Source: Paenibacillus lactis
GTDB taxonomy: Bacteria; Bacillota; Bacilli; Paenibacillales; Paenibacillaceae
Assembly (NCBI RefSeq): GCF_017873605.1
Contig: NZ_JAGGKI010000004.1
Span: 1-64,000, forward strand
Reading direction: 5' to 3'
DNA: 64,000 nucleotides
Part shown: positions 40,190 to 49,434 of the stretch, piece by piece
Position numbering within the stretch: position 1 is the first letter of the stretch
Layout of the letters: the number at the start of each line of letters is the position of its first letter
Notes under the pieces: model-generated
Seen by the model: only the letters and a program-made list of their open reading frames with translations
Told to the model about the DNA's origin: nothing
Database searches by the model: none
Program-made: the position numbers and the translations under genes

Positions 40190-41212
40190 TTAGTAACCTC
40201 TTTGATATTGCTTCGGAACCTTCTGCTCCCCGCCGAGCGCCTTCGCAGCATGCACGGCCCAATATGGATCTCTCAGCATGCCTCTGCCGATCGCAACCAA
40301 ATCCGCTTTGCCTGACAAAATTACATCTTGGGCGACTTCATAATCATCCAGCAGTCCGACGGCAATGACGGGTACCTTCAGCAATCGCTTGAAATCCGCA
40401 GCCAAGTCCACTTGATATCCCGGCGCTGCCTCCGGCCCTCCGCTTGATCCGATCGGGCCCTCGCCGCCTGAGGAAATATGAAAGATGTCCACCCCGGCGT
40501 CCTTGTATCTCCGGCAAACCTCGGCGCAGTATTCCACGTCATAGCCTCCGTCGACATACTCCTTCGCGGACACGCGCATGATGACCGGCATGCCTTCCGG
40601 AACCACTTCCTTCACAGCCTGAACGACCCGTTCGCCGAACAGGGGAAGATCTTGTCCATATTCATCGCTTCGCTGATTGGTCAGCGGGGAATGGAATTGG
40701 TGAATTAAATAGCCGTGGGCTCCATGAATCTCAATGGTGTCGAATCCGGCTTCAACCGCCCGGCGGGCCGCGTCCTTAAACGCCTGGATCAGCTCTTCGA
40801 TCTCGGAGGCCGACAGCGCCTTCGGTATTTTATATTGGGAGCTGAACGCGATGGCCGACGGTGCTACCGACGGCTCCGCATCCTGCGCTTTTCTTCCGGC
40901 ATGGCCGAGCTGAATGCCGATCTTCGTGCCGTAGGAATGCACGGCTTCAACGAGCCGGCGATAGGCGGGAATATGTTCATCGCTCCAAATGCCTGTATCC
41001 TGGTTCGTTATGCGTCCGTCAGGATGGACCCCTGTCATCTCAACAATGATCAGGCCGGTACCGCCTACGGCGCGGCTGACATAGTGGACGAAATGCCAGT
41101 CGTTCGGGATTCCGTCCTCCGCTTTCACGGAATATTGACACATCGGTGGCATCACGATCCGGTTCTTAAGCGTCAAATTTTTAAAGTTATAGGGTGTAAA
41201 TAAGTCTGCCAA
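40190..41212 (-). CDS. namA: Old yellow enzyme-type NADPH dehydrogenase (YqjM/NamA-like)
   Basis: A 340-residue FMN enzyme that reduces alpha,beta-unsaturated carbonyls, quinones and nitro compounds with NADPH. It shows NRIVMPPMCQYSVKAEDG with the redox-sensing cysteine, IQLGHAGRKA, and EIHGAHGYLIHQF with the substrate-binding His pair. The C-terminal DLVAIGRGMLRDPYW is the FMN-phosphate site. The ribosome-binding site GGGAG lies 8 nt from a TTG, which is taken as the start, consistent with YqjM (338 residues). A longer frame is open upstream. It is probably monocistronic. Confidence 0.9.
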   Translation of the reverse strand: MADLFTPYNFKNLTLKNRIVMPPMCQYSVKAEDGIPNDWHFVHYVSRAVGGTGLIIVEMTGVHPDGRITNQDTGIWSDEHIPAYRRLVEAVHSYGTKIGIQLGHAGRKAQDAEPSVAPSAIAFSSQYKIPKALSASEIEELIQAFKDAARRAVEAGFDTIEIHGAHGYLIHQFHSPLTNQRSDEYGQDLPLFGERVVQAVKEVVPEGMPVIMRVSAKEYVDGGYDVEYCAEVCRRYKDAGVDIFHISSGGEGPIGSSGGPEAAPGYQVDLAADFKRLLKVPVIAVGLLDDYEVAQDVILSGKADLVAIGRGMLRDPYWAVHAAKALGGEQKVPKQYQRGY

Positions 41213-41374
41213 TCGAATATCTCCCTTCCGAATCCAAGTATGTGATGAACACTCAACCGTTATTATACACCTTTTTCGCCCAAAAACTAAAAAGGGGCCT
41301 CGAAAGGCCTGCATGGATAAAGTTCAAGGTGGTTGGGAATACCATACAGAAAATGCTATAGGGGGCTGATCGAG

Positions 41375-42235
41375 ATGTTCAACCGAATTCATGCAGGGTT
41401 TCGCATCCTTGGGATGATGATTTGCATCCTGCTCGCCATGCCGGCTCTCCCTGGACATGCCGCGGCTTTGAACGGACTGACTTCGCAGCCGGATGAAACT
41501 TCCTCCGTCATGTCCGAATCCCGCACATCCATCGAAGACCATGCGAAACGCGCTGGCGGCGGTTCAAGAGAACCCCTGTCGCTAAGCCAATTAATGAAAA
41601 AATACCCGGATACCTTCCGGACCAGCGGGCCCCGCGTAAAAAAAATCGCCTTGACGTTCGATGACGTCCCCGATCCCAGATTTACCGGAAAAGTGCTGGA
41701 TGTTCTGAAGGAACATCATGTTAAAGCTACTTTCTTTGCCGTCGGCGAGCGGGCCAAGAAACATCCGGGTCTGGTCAAACGCATGCATCAAGAAGGGCAT
41801 GCCATCGGGAACCATTCCTATAACCATGCACAGCTTAACAAGCTGAGCCTCCATAAATTCAAGGATCAGATCGAGCGGACCAATCAAGTCATCAAATCAA
41901 TTACAGGAATCGAGCCAAGGCTTATCCGTCCGCCATATGGCGAGATTAACGAGGAGCAGCTCCAATGGGCCCGGAAGAACGGCTTCAAAGTCGTAAACTG
42001 GAACGTAGATTCATTGGATTGGAAGGGTCTTGGGAAGGATGAGGTCATGAGCAATATTCTATCCACGGTCGGGCCGGGCTCGATCGTTCTGCAGCACGCA
42101 GGGGGCGGAGTCGGCTCCGATCTGACCGGAACGATCGAGGCGCTCCCCGGTATCATTAAAGAGCTCCGAAACAAGGGGTATACCTTCGTCACCCTCCCGG
42201 AAATGCTCGGATTGCCTGAGAGCTTCAAGCATTAG
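41375..42235 (+). CDS. Polysaccharide deacetylase (CE4), exported
   Basis: A 286-residue exported deacetylase. The signal peptide is FRILGMMICILLAMPALPGH. The NodB domain has the metal and catalytic residues D96-D97 (TFDDVPD), H147 and H151 (HSYNH), RPPYGEI, and DSLDWKG near the end. It removes acetyl groups from peptidoglycan or another N-acetylated polymer at the cell surface. GGGGGCTGA precedes the ATG, and an in-frame ATG 42 nt upstream is unsupported. Confidence 0.92.
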   Translation: MFNRIHAGFRILGMMICILLAMPALPGHAAALNGLTSQPDETSSVMSESRTSIEDHAKRAGGGSREPLSLSQLMKKYPDTFRTSGPRVKKIALTFDDVPDPRFTGKVLDVLKEHHVKATFFAVGERAKKHPGLVKRMHQEGHAIGNHSYNHAQLNKLSLHKFKDQIERTNQVIKSITGIEPRLIRPPYGEINEEQLQWARKNGFKVVNWNVDSLDWKGLGKDEVMSNILSTVGPGSIVLQHAGGGVGSDLTGTIEALPGIIKELRNKGYTFVTLPEMLGLPESFKH

Positions 42236-42358
42236 AAAGCCTCTAGTATCGCAATGCTTCCGCTCTGGTTCGCAAGCGACAAGCATAGAACAGTTCAAGA
42301 GACACTTGGAATCATGGACACCAGCCTGCCACGATTTCCGAGCGCCCTATCGCATAAA

Positions 42359-42394
42359 AAGGCGGCGCTGCAGAGATCTCCCTGCAGCGCCGCC
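42359..42394. terminator. Bidirectional terminator between the deacetylase and LysM-3D genes
   Basis: AAGGCGGCGCTGCAG/CTGCAGCGCCGCCTT is a long perfect stem with A and T tracts on both sides, serving the convergent genes. Confidence 0.95.
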
Positions 42395-42438
42395 TTTTTC
42401 ATGTTCATTTACAATCCCCTATTCAACGGGTTAAACCT

Positions 42439-43158
42439 CTATTCGATAATGTACAATTTGATATCCTGAATGCCGAATTTGCTGACGAAAGACTGCGAGC
42501 CTGGAATAAAGATATCAATCTTGTTTCCTTTAATGGCTCCGCCGATATCGCGCGCTTCCGCGACAAAAGCTTTTTTCGGAAGCCCCGGATGCTCATGTCC
42601 GGTGACGAGCACCTTCGTGCCGAGCGGGATGACCTTCGGGTCAACGGCGATCGTACCGATCTCCAGCTTGTTGCCGAAGTAATCCACCGCTCCCCATCCG
42701 CCGTTCTCGCTGGCTGCTGCGGAGTATGCGGTAGCCTTTACGGACAAGGTCTTGCTGTAGTTGAAGGTCTTGCCCCAAGCTTCGACGATGTTTTTCTCAT
42801 GGAATACGTTCAGGGTTGGCGAGAACCCTGTCACCGGAGCTGCCGAAGCAACCGATTTAGCGGATACGGTGCCCGGAATTTTGATCTTGAGGCCCGGGTA
42901 GATATTCGTCGCTTTGATGGTCGGATTCGCGTTCATCAGCTTGTCCAGCTTCACGCCGTACTGCTTCGACAGGAAGTAGAAGGTATCTCCTTGCTTAGCG
43001 ACATGAACAGAGCTTGCATGGGCTTGGAGCATACCACCGCTGAATGTCAGTCCAATCGCCAGTGCGGTCATGGTGAACCACTTTGCCGTTTTTCCGGCGA
43101 ATCGGGTAATCTTATCATGTTGTGCTTTTTTAAATGGTCGTTGTTTCAATGGTGTCAT
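42439..43158 (-). CDS. LysM-3D-domain exported wall protein (YocH-like)
   Basis: A 239-residue exported protein. After the signal peptide (MTALAIGLTFSGGMLQAHAS), a LysM domain follows (KQGDTFYFLSKQYGVKLDKL, then IYPGLKIKIPG). The C-terminal 3D domain has the acidic residues in TIAVDPKVIPLGTKV and ARDIGGAIKGNKIDIF. It resembles B. subtilis YocH, a wall-remodelling autolysin-like protein. GGAGG lies 9 nt before the ATG. Two TGTWAC half-sites near the promoter (see findings) hint at WalR-like control. Confidence 0.9.
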   Translation of the reverse strand: MTPLKQRPFKKAQHDKITRFAGKTAKWFTMTALAIGLTFSGGMLQAHASSVHVAKQGDTFYFLSKQYGVKLDKLMNANPTIKATNIYPGLKIKIPGTVSAKSVASAAPVTGFSPTLNVFHEKNIVEAWGKTFNYSKTLSVKATAYSAAASENGGWGAVDYFGNKLEIGTIAVDPKVIPLGTKVLVTGHEHPGLPKKAFVAEARDIGGAIKGNKIDIFIPGSQSFVSKFGIQDIKLYIIE

Positions 43159-43275
43159 ATGTCGATGCCTCCTATGTATGAATCAAGCATTTTTCGATGG
43201 TTAATCTGACGGAACTGAATATATCACAATTTTGTAACCAATAGCGCATGCAATTGTTACCAACAGGCACAAAAA

Positions 43276-43315
43276 AACAGCGTCAATACCTCAATAATTC
43301 AGGTATGACGCTGTT
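43276..43315 (-). terminator. Terminator of the amino-acid ABC operon
   Basis: AACAGCGTC/GACGCTGTT with ATACCT/AGGTAT inner pairing is followed by T7 on the minus strand. Confidence 0.93.
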
Positions 43316-43343
43316 ATCGAAATTTTCGATTCATTAAAAAAAG

Positions 43344-44072
43344 TTACAAAACCTTGCTTAGAAACTCCTTTGTGCGCGGATGGGAAGGCTGGCCGAACAA
43401 TTCCTCCGGCGTTCCCTCTTCGATGATTTTTCCGCCGTCCATGAATAAAATCCGATCGCCGACTTCGCGTGCAAAGCCCATCTCATGCGTGACGATGACC
43501 ATGGTCATCCCGCCCTCTGCCAGCTTCTTCATGACCTCAAGCACCTCGCCGACCATTTCCGGATCAAGCGCTGAGGTCGGCTCATCGAACAACATGACAT
43601 GCGGCTGCATGGCGAGTGCCCTTGCGATCGCGATCCGCTGCTTCTGTCCGCCGGACAGCTGGGCAGGATATGCCTTTTTCTTGTCCAGCAGTCCCACAGA
43701 TTTTAGAAGCTCGTCGGCGGTAGCTTCAGCTTCTTTGGCGGAGACGCCCTTTACTTGCATTGGAGCCAGCGTGATGTTTTGCAGCACTGTTTTGTGCGGA
43801 AACAGATTGAACTGCTGGAATACCATGCCCATTTTTTCGCGGGTTGCGTTAATATTGTGGTTCTTGGCCGTAATCAGCTCGCCCTCGAACGAAATCTCGC
43901 CGCTGGTCGGCATCTCCAGGAGATTCAGACAGCGAAGGAACGTGCTTTTGCCGGAGCCGCTGGGACCGATGACCACGACGACCTCCCCTTTTGCAATTTC
44001 AACGTCGATGCCTTTTAAAATTTCCAGCTTGCCAAACGATTTATGAAGTCCCTTAACGGTTATCACTTGCAC
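43344..44072 (-). CDS. Polar amino-acid ABC transporter ATPase (GlnQ type)
   Basis: A 242-residue ATPase: Walker [11 protein letters not shown]-loop [10 protein letters not shown], signature LSGGQ, Walker [16 protein letters not shown]-loop [10 protein letters not shown]. It powers an importer for a polar amino acid. Its start overlaps the upstream fused binding-protein/permease gene by 20 nt, so the two are coupled. The substrate (glutamine, arginine, cystine or similar) cannot be read from the sequence. Confidence 0.95.
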   Translation of the reverse strand: MQVITVKGLHKSFGKLEILKGIDVEIAKGEVVVVIGPSGSGKSTFLRCLNLLEMPTSGEISFEGELITAKNHNINATREKMGMVFQQFNLFPHKTVLQNITLAPMQVKGVSAKEAEATADELLKSVGLLDKKKAYPAQLSGGQKQRIAIARALAMQPHVMLFDEPTSALDPEMVGEVLEVMKKLAEGGMTMVIVTHEMGFAREVGDRILFMDGGKIIEEGTPEELFGQPSHPRTKEFLSKVL

Positions 44073-45495
44073 TCAACTTCCTTTCCCAGACACCCAGAAG
44101 CTTCGAAAGAACGAATGTCAGTATAAAGTAAATCAATGCGGCAACAAGCAGCGGATTCAGTGCGGCATACGTCATCCCGCGCAAAATCTGAGCCTGGTAC
44201 ATGATATCGAATACCCCGATGAACGAGACAATGGACGATTCCTTGATAATGACCACGAACTCGTTGCCGATCGCCGGGAGTACCCCTTTCAATGCCTGCG
44301 GCAGAATGATATGACGCATTGCCTTGCCCTTGGTCATCCCGAGCGAACGGGCCGCTTCCAGCTGTCCGCGGTCGACGCCTTGAATACCTGCCCGGAAAAT
44401 TTCGGCCAAGTACGCCGCACTGTTCAGCGACAGCGTCAAAATCCCGGACTGAATCGGCGTAAATTTGATGTCAAACGCGGCGAGGCTGTAATGGATAATA
44501 AACAGCTGAACGAGCATCGGCGTGCCGCGCATAATTTCAATATAAGCTGTAGCTAAGAACTTCAGGATGCCGACGCCGGACATGCGCAGCAGCGCGATCA
44601 CGAGACCGAGAATAAATCCGAAGAATACGCCGAGAGCCGATATGAGCAGCGTAAATTGAATGCCTTGCGCATAATAATCCCGGTACTTCCAGAAAAATTC
44701 GAAGGTATTGAGGTTCTCCTTCGTTCGTCCGGCGGCAAGATCACTGGCTTCGTCAACGAACTTCTGGATCTGGTTATTCTCTTTCAGGCGTTTGAGCGTT
44801 GCGTTAATGCTGTCCAGAAGCTCTTGGTTGCCTTTGCGGACGCCGATGGCATACTCGTCATTCTCTGTCGTCGGCTTAGCATCCGTAATCGCCATCGTTT
44901 CGACATTCATGTTCGTAAAGGCGATCGGATACTCCGCCAAGACGACGTCGACGCGTTCACTGTCCAGTTGGAGCATCAGATCCGGTATTTTATCCAGGGA
45001 GACGACCTGGGCATTCGGAATCTCTTTCGCGATCGTTTCCTGGATCGAGCTCTTCTGAACGCCGATTCGTGCGCCTGCCAGGCTCTCAACGGTGTTGTAT
45101 TTCTGCTCGTCTCCCTTGCGGACAACGACCGACTGCTCGGCAGCATAATACGGATCGGAAAAATCGATGCTCTTGCGCCGTTCCTCCGTCGGGTTCATGC
45201 CCGAGATCACGAAATCGACCCGGCCGCTTGTCAGCTCCGGCAGCAGCGCATCAAAGGACGTATCCTTGATGATGAGCTCTGCGCCAAGATCCTTGGCGAT
45301 TTCCTTCGCGATTTCGATATCAAATCCGACGATGGTATCTACGCCGTCGATCGTTTTGTGGAATTCATAAGGCGCATAGTCGGCACTGGTGCCGAGAATG
45401 ATGGTCTTCTTCTCGCCCTCTGCATGCACGATGCTTCCGAAAGCAAGCACAACCGCCATGCACAGGGTCATCCAAGCTATAAATTTACGTTTCAT
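44053..45495 (-). CDS. Fused amino-acid-binding protein and ABC permease
   Basis: A 480-residue fusion. Residues 1-25 are a signal peptide. Residues ~30-255 form a family-3 solute-binding domain ([53 protein letters not shown]). Residues ~275-470 are a permease with the EAA loop [22 protein letters not shown]. The binding domain is thus tethered to its own permease outside the membrane, so no free lipoprotein is needed. Related fusions (ArtPQ/GlnPH-like) occur in Firmicutes. GGGGAG precedes the ATG. Confidence 0.93.
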   Translation of the reverse strand: MKRKFIAWMTLCMAVVLAFGSIVHAEGEKKTIILGTSADYAPYEFHKTIDGVDTIVGFDIEIAKEIAKDLGAELIIKDTSFDALLPELTSGRVDFVISGMNPTEERRKSIDFSDPYYAAEQSVVVRKGDEQKYNTVESLAGARIGVQKSSIQETIAKEIPNAQVVSLDKIPDLMLQLDSERVDVVLAEYPIAFTNMNVETMAITDAKPTTENDEYAIGVRKGNQELLDSINATLKRLKENNQIQKFVDEASDLAAGRTKENLNTFEFFWKYRDYYAQGIQFTLLISALGVFFGFILGLVIALLRMSGVGILKFLATAYIEIMRGTPMLVQLFIIHYSLAAFDIKFTPIQSGILTLSLNSAAYLAEIFRAGIQGVDRGQLEAARSLGMTKGKAMRHIILPQALKGVLPAIGNEFVVIIKESSIVSFIGVFDIMYQAQILRGMTYAALNPLLVAALIYFILTFVLSKLLGVWERKLSASDNR

Positions 45496-46147
45496 TTGAG
45501 TGCTTTCTCCCCTAACTGATCCAATTCATAATTCCCTTCCTTAAACCTGCGACTGAGACATTATAAAACACGATGCATGAATATGCAATGAAAATTCATG
45601 GATTTTTCCATAGCTGCTATGTTTTCAAACGCGCTTCATACCGCAAAATTATCATACAACGGTTAATATGTAATTTAGGCTGGTACATATACCATTAAAG
45701 ATATTGTGCTAACATAAATCATTTTTGAGACAAGCAGCACAGGCAGAACATTTATTTAATTCCATATATTCACAGATAAATTAGAGCAGGACGATGATTT
45801 AGTTTCTGAAAACTGTTTTCTTGTCAAGCAGCAAGGACTAGTTCTTGAGTCATGTCCTGAATCATCAGCACAACGATCCTGCATCCGCTCGTTTAACGCA
45901 CGGTCTCTTAAGCATCAGTATCTTGATGCATAATCTGCCCTGGCGTGCTTCATCTTATAATCGTTCGATCGGTAAGCCGCTTCGCATGAAGGGTGGATCC
46001 GCATGTTGGACGAGCACCGCATGGGTGCTTGAGCTTCTTGACAGCAGCACCGGGATGCAGCAGCACCGGCACAGCCGCGCTTTCCTACTTTGTTTCATTT
46101 TATTGGTCGAATGGTTATTTAATAGCTAAATTCAAGGAGGTGTAGCC
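45496..46147. other. Divergent intergenic region between the amino-acid ABC and GH13 genes
   Basis: This 652-bp stretch is AT-rich near the ABC operon. A good promoter for that operon (TTGCAT, N17, TATAAT) is found at 45560-45588. Toward the GH13 gene only an unconvincing 94-codon frame with no ribosome-binding site, and a few short hairpins, are seen. The GH13 ribosome-binding site AAGGAGG is at 46134-46140. No small gene or RNA is recognised. Confidence 0.5.
45560..45588 (-). promoter_or_regulatory. Sigma-A promoter of the amino-acid ABC operon
   Basis: TTGCAT and TATAAT are 17 bp apart on the minus strand, about 65 bp upstream of the start codon. Both hexamers are close to consensus. Confidence 0.75.
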
Positions 46148-47896
46148 ATGCTGTTAGAAGCGCTGTATCACGTTCCAAGGGATAAATGGGCTTATGCCTA
46201 TGATCCTCATACCATCCATTTAAGGGTGCGAACCAAGAAAAACGATATCGATTCGGTTGTGGCCATGACCGGAGACAAATACGATTGGGACCGGACGTAC
46301 TTCGAAATCACCATGGAGAAGTCCGCCTCCGACGATATGTTTGATTATTACGAATGTCACGTCAAACCTAAGTATAAACGATTATCCTACGGCTTCCGCA
46401 TTCATGCCGGCGATGAAACGGTTTATATGGTCGACAGCGGCATCGGCTGGGATTATCCTCATCCCCCGGCTGGTTATTTCGAGTTCCCTTACATACATGA
46501 AATCGATGTATTCAAGGTACCGGAATGGGCGAAGGAAGCGGTATTTTACCAAATTATGACCGAACGCTTCGCCAACGGGGATCCCGGCAATGACCCGGAA
46601 GGAACGGAGCCTTGGGGAGGCCAGCCGAAGGTTGACAATTTTTTTGGCGGCGATCTGCAGGGGGTGCTGGATCATCTGGATGATCTCGTTCACCTCGGAG
46701 TCAATGCGATTTACTTCACCCCGCTCTTCCGCTCCCCTTCCAATCATAAATACGATACCGTTGATTACAAACAAGTTGATCCGCATTTCGGGGATAATGA
46801 GCTGCTTAAAAAGGTCGTCGACACCTGCCATGCCAAGGGGATCCGTGTCATGCTTGATGCGGTGTTCAACCATTGCAGCGACCAATTCCCGCCGTTTCAG
46901 GACGTGCTGAAGAATGGCGAAAAATCCAGATATGCAGAGTGGTTTCATGTGAATGATTTCCCGTGTGAAATCCGGGACGGCATACCGACTTATGACACCT
47001 TCGGATTTTTCGGCAATATGCCTAAGTTCAATACCGCTAACCCCGAGGTGAAGGCGTATCTGCTCGATGTGGCGGAATATTGGATCAAGGAGATCAAGCT
47101 GGACGGCTGGCGCCTGGATGTGGCCAACGAAATTGATCATCATTTCTGGAGAGATTTCAGACAGGTGGTAAAAAAGGCCAACCCGGATGCCTACATCGTA
47201 GGCGAGGTATGGTCCGACTCCCTGCTGTGGCTGATCGGGGATCAGTTCGATTCCGTCATGAATTATCCGTTTGCCGACAAGGTGCTTGAGTTCTTCAACG
47301 GACAAATGGACGGCCTTACCTTCGCGAACCGGATCGGAGCGCTGCTGATGAGGTACCCTCAGCAAACGAACGAAGTCGTCTTCAACCTGCTCTGCAGTCA
47401 CGACACGCCGAGGCTGCTAACCCGCGTAGGCGGGGATACACGCCGGATGAAGCTGACGGTGGCATTTTTGTTCACGTTCATGGGAACGCCTTGCATCTTC
47501 TATGGGGACGAGATCGGTTTGACCGGAGACGGGGATCCGGACTGCCGCAAATGCATGGAGTGGGATCCGGACAAGCAGGACCGGGATCTGTATGAGTTCT
47601 ACGGGAGCATGATCGCTCTGCGAAAAAAACACCCCGCCCTGCGGCAAGGACGCTTCCGATTCCTTCAAGCACGGCACCATGACCCGAGCATCGTTTATGA
47701 GCGTGCGGATGATAAGATGCACTTCATCATTTGGATGAACAACAGCGACCGTCCGCGTACCCTCTCCCATCCCATCGTCACGACGGATTGGGTGGATGCC
47801 TTGACGGAAGAGCCGGTCAAGCCTGAGAAAGGAACCATGCATATCGAGCTTGAGCCGTTCGGATTCCGGATTATACGAAGAAAGCTGAAGAACTAA
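46148..47896 (+). CDS. GH13 cyclomaltodextrinase/neopullulanase-type glycosidase
   Basis: A 582-residue enzyme of GH13 subfamily 20. An N-terminal beta domain (residues 1-125) precedes the (beta/alpha)8 barrel. The catalytic residues are D324 (GWRLDVANE), E353 (GEVW) and D419 (SHDTPR). It hydrolyses alpha-1,4 and some alpha-1,6 bonds of maltodextrins, pullulan or cyclodextrins. No signal peptide, so it is cytoplasmic. AAGGAGGTG precedes the ATG. It is convergent with glgB-glgA, so it may help degrade glycogen or imported dextrins. Confidence 0.92.
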   Translation: MLLEALYHVPRDKWAYAYDPHTIHLRVRTKKNDIDSVVAMTGDKYDWDRTYFEITMEKSASDDMFDYYECHVKPKYKRLSYGFRIHAGDETVYMVDSGIGWDYPHPPAGYFEFPYIHEIDVFKVPEWAKEAVFYQIMTERFANGDPGNDPEGTEPWGGQPKVDNFFGGDLQGVLDHLDDLVHLGVNAIYFTPLFRSPSNHKYDTVDYKQVDPHFGDNELLKKVVDTCHAKGIRVMLDAVFNHCSDQFPPFQDVLKNGEKSRYAEWFHVNDFPCEIRDGIPTYDTFGFFGNMPKFNTANPEVKAYLLDVAEYWIKEIKLDGWRLDVANEIDHHFWRDFRQVVKKANPDAYIVGEVWSDSLLWLIGDQFDSVMNYPFADKVLEFFNGQMDGLTFANRIGALLMRYPQQTNEVVFNLLCSHDTPRLLTRVGGDTRRMKLTVAFLFTFMGTPCIFYGDEIGLTGDGDPDCRKCMEWDPDKQDRDLYEFYGSMIALRKKHPALRQGRFRFLQARHHDPSIVYERADDKMHFIIWMNNSDRPRTLSHPIVTTDWVDALTEEPVKPEKGTMHIELEPFGFRIIRRKLKN

Positions 47897-47923
47897 ACTG
47901 ATCCACCCCATTTTAACAAAAAG

Positions 47924-47979
47924 AAAGGGACTGAATCGCAGGCAGGTTGCCATCAACCGCCTGTTCATTCAGTCCCTTT
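47924..47979. terminator. Bidirectional terminator between the GH13 and glgA genes
   Basis: AAAGGGACTGAAT/ATTCAGTCCCTTT is a perfect outer stem with an inner CAGGCGGTTG-type stem. No long T-tract, but the stem is very strong and serves both genes. Confidence 0.75.
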
Positions 47980-48000
47980 CGATTTGCTCGTACAGCCTAC

Positions 48001-49434
48001 TTAACCGGTTATGATCCGCTCATAAATATCCATATACTGCTTGGCCGAAGCGCTCCAGCTGTAATCGCCGCTCAAGGCATTCTTCGTCACTTTGCGCCAG
48101 TGCTCCGGCTGACGGTACAAGGATACCGCGCGGCGGATCGTATGCATCATATCATGCGCATTATAATTCTTGAAGGAGAAACCGTTGCCTTCTCCCGTAA
48201 ACTCGTTATATGACTGGACCGTATCGTTCAACCCGCCCGTTTCCCTAACGATCGGCACGCTGCCGTACCGCATCGCAATCAGCTGGCTGATGCCGCAAGG
48301 CTCGAATTTGGAGGGCATAAGAAACAGATCGCTGCCGGCATAAAACCGCCGGGATAACGGCTCGTTGAAGCGGATCTGGGCCGACATTTTGTTCGGATAG
48401 CGGTTCGCCGCCTCCCGGAACCAATGCTCATAGGAAGGATCGCCGGTTCCCAGGACGATGAACTGAACCTCGTCGTAATATAAAAGCTCATCAAGGATCC
48501 GGATCACCAGATCGAGCCCCTTGGAATCCACGAGGCGGGTCACCATAGATATCATCGGTACATGCGGAGCCACCGGCAGGCCGAGCTCCTGCTGGAGCTC
48601 GATTTTATTTTGGGTTTTCTTCTGCAAATCGCTCCGGTACTTGACGGCCAGATGGGGATCGTTTGCCGGATTGTAGCTTTTCGTATCGATCCCGTTCACG
48701 ATGCCGCTGAGCCGGGCACCTTGTGCCGATAGAAGCCCGTCAAGCCCGTAGCCGTAATATCCGGTTTGGATCTCGGATGCGTAGGTCGGGCTCACCGTGG
48801 TTACATGATCGGAATAAATGATCCCGGCTTTCATGAAGTTCAGGTTCCCATAGTATTCCACGCCGTCCGCCGTGAAATAACGGCTGTGAATGCCCAGCAG
48901 ATCCACAAGCACCTCATAAGGAAACACACCTTGATACAGCAAATTATGGATCGTGAAGACGGTCTTAATGCCCGAGTAAAACGGGTCATGGCGGTAAACG
49001 TCCTCGAGTAAGAGCGGGATCATCGCCGTGTGCCAATCATGACAGTGGAGCACATCGGGCTGGTAGTCGATAACCGGCAGCATATCGAGCACCGCCCGGT
49101 TGAAATACGCAAACCGTTCGCCATCGTCCATATAACCGTAAATGCCGTCCCGTCCGAAATAATACTCATTGTCGATGAAATAAATCGTGACTCCGTCCTC
49201 CACCAAAGACTCGATCCCGCAGTATTGCTGTCTCCAGCCGACCTGTACCCGGGTCTCCCCGAGATGGGTCATGCGTTCCCGGTATTCTGCGGGGATATCC
49301 TTGTATTTCGGGAGCACGACCCGAATTTCGGTGCCGAGGCTGCGCAATGCCTTCGGCAGGGCGGCGATGACGTCCGCCAAGCCTCCGGTCTTGATGAATG
49401 GTCCGCATTCCGAAGCGGCGTATAATAGCTTCAT
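48001..49434 (-). CDS. glgA: Glycogen synthase (ADP-glucose)
   Basis: A 477-residue GT5 glycosyltransferase that extends alpha-1,4-glucan from ADP-glucose. It begins MKLLYAASECGPFIKTGGLA, with the K15-T-G-G ADP-glucose motif. ILHCHDWHTAM-type and LMPSKFEPCGISQLIAMRYG segments are also present. Its ATG overlaps the glgB stop by 4 nt, so the two are coupled. Together with glgC it makes up the glycogen pathway. Confidence 0.96.
   Translation of the reverse strand: MKLLYAASECGPFIKTGGLADVIAALPKALRSLGTEIRVVLPKYKDIPAEYRERMTHLGETRVQVGWRQQYCGIESLVEDGVTIYFIDNEYYFGRDGIYGYMDDGERFAYFNRAVLDMLPVIDYQPDVLHCHDWHTAMIPLLLEDVYRHDPFYSGIKTVFTIHNLLYQGVFPYEVLVDLLGIHSRYFTADGVEYYGNLNFMKAGIIYSDHVTTVSPTYASEIQTGYYGYGLDGLLSAQGARLSGIVNGIDTKSYNPANDPHLAVKYRSDLQKKTQNKIELQQELGLPVAPHVPMISMVTRLVDSKGLDLVIRILDELLYYDEVQFIVLGTGDPSYEHWFREAANRYPNKMSAQIRFNEPLSRRFYAGSDLFLMPSKFEPCGISQLIAMRYGSVPIVRETGGLNDTVQSYNEFTGEGNGFSFKNYNAHDMMHTIRRAVSLYRQPEHWRKVTKNALSGDYSWSASAKQYMDIYERIITG

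Noticed and set aside
45845..46129. 94-codon plus-strand frame before the GH13 gene
   Set aside because: No ribosome-binding site, no recognisable product and a composition unlike neighbouring genes.
46382..47401. 339-codon minus-strand frame opposite the GH13 gene
   Set aside because: The plus-strand gene has all catalytic residues in place. The antisense frame is a shadow.
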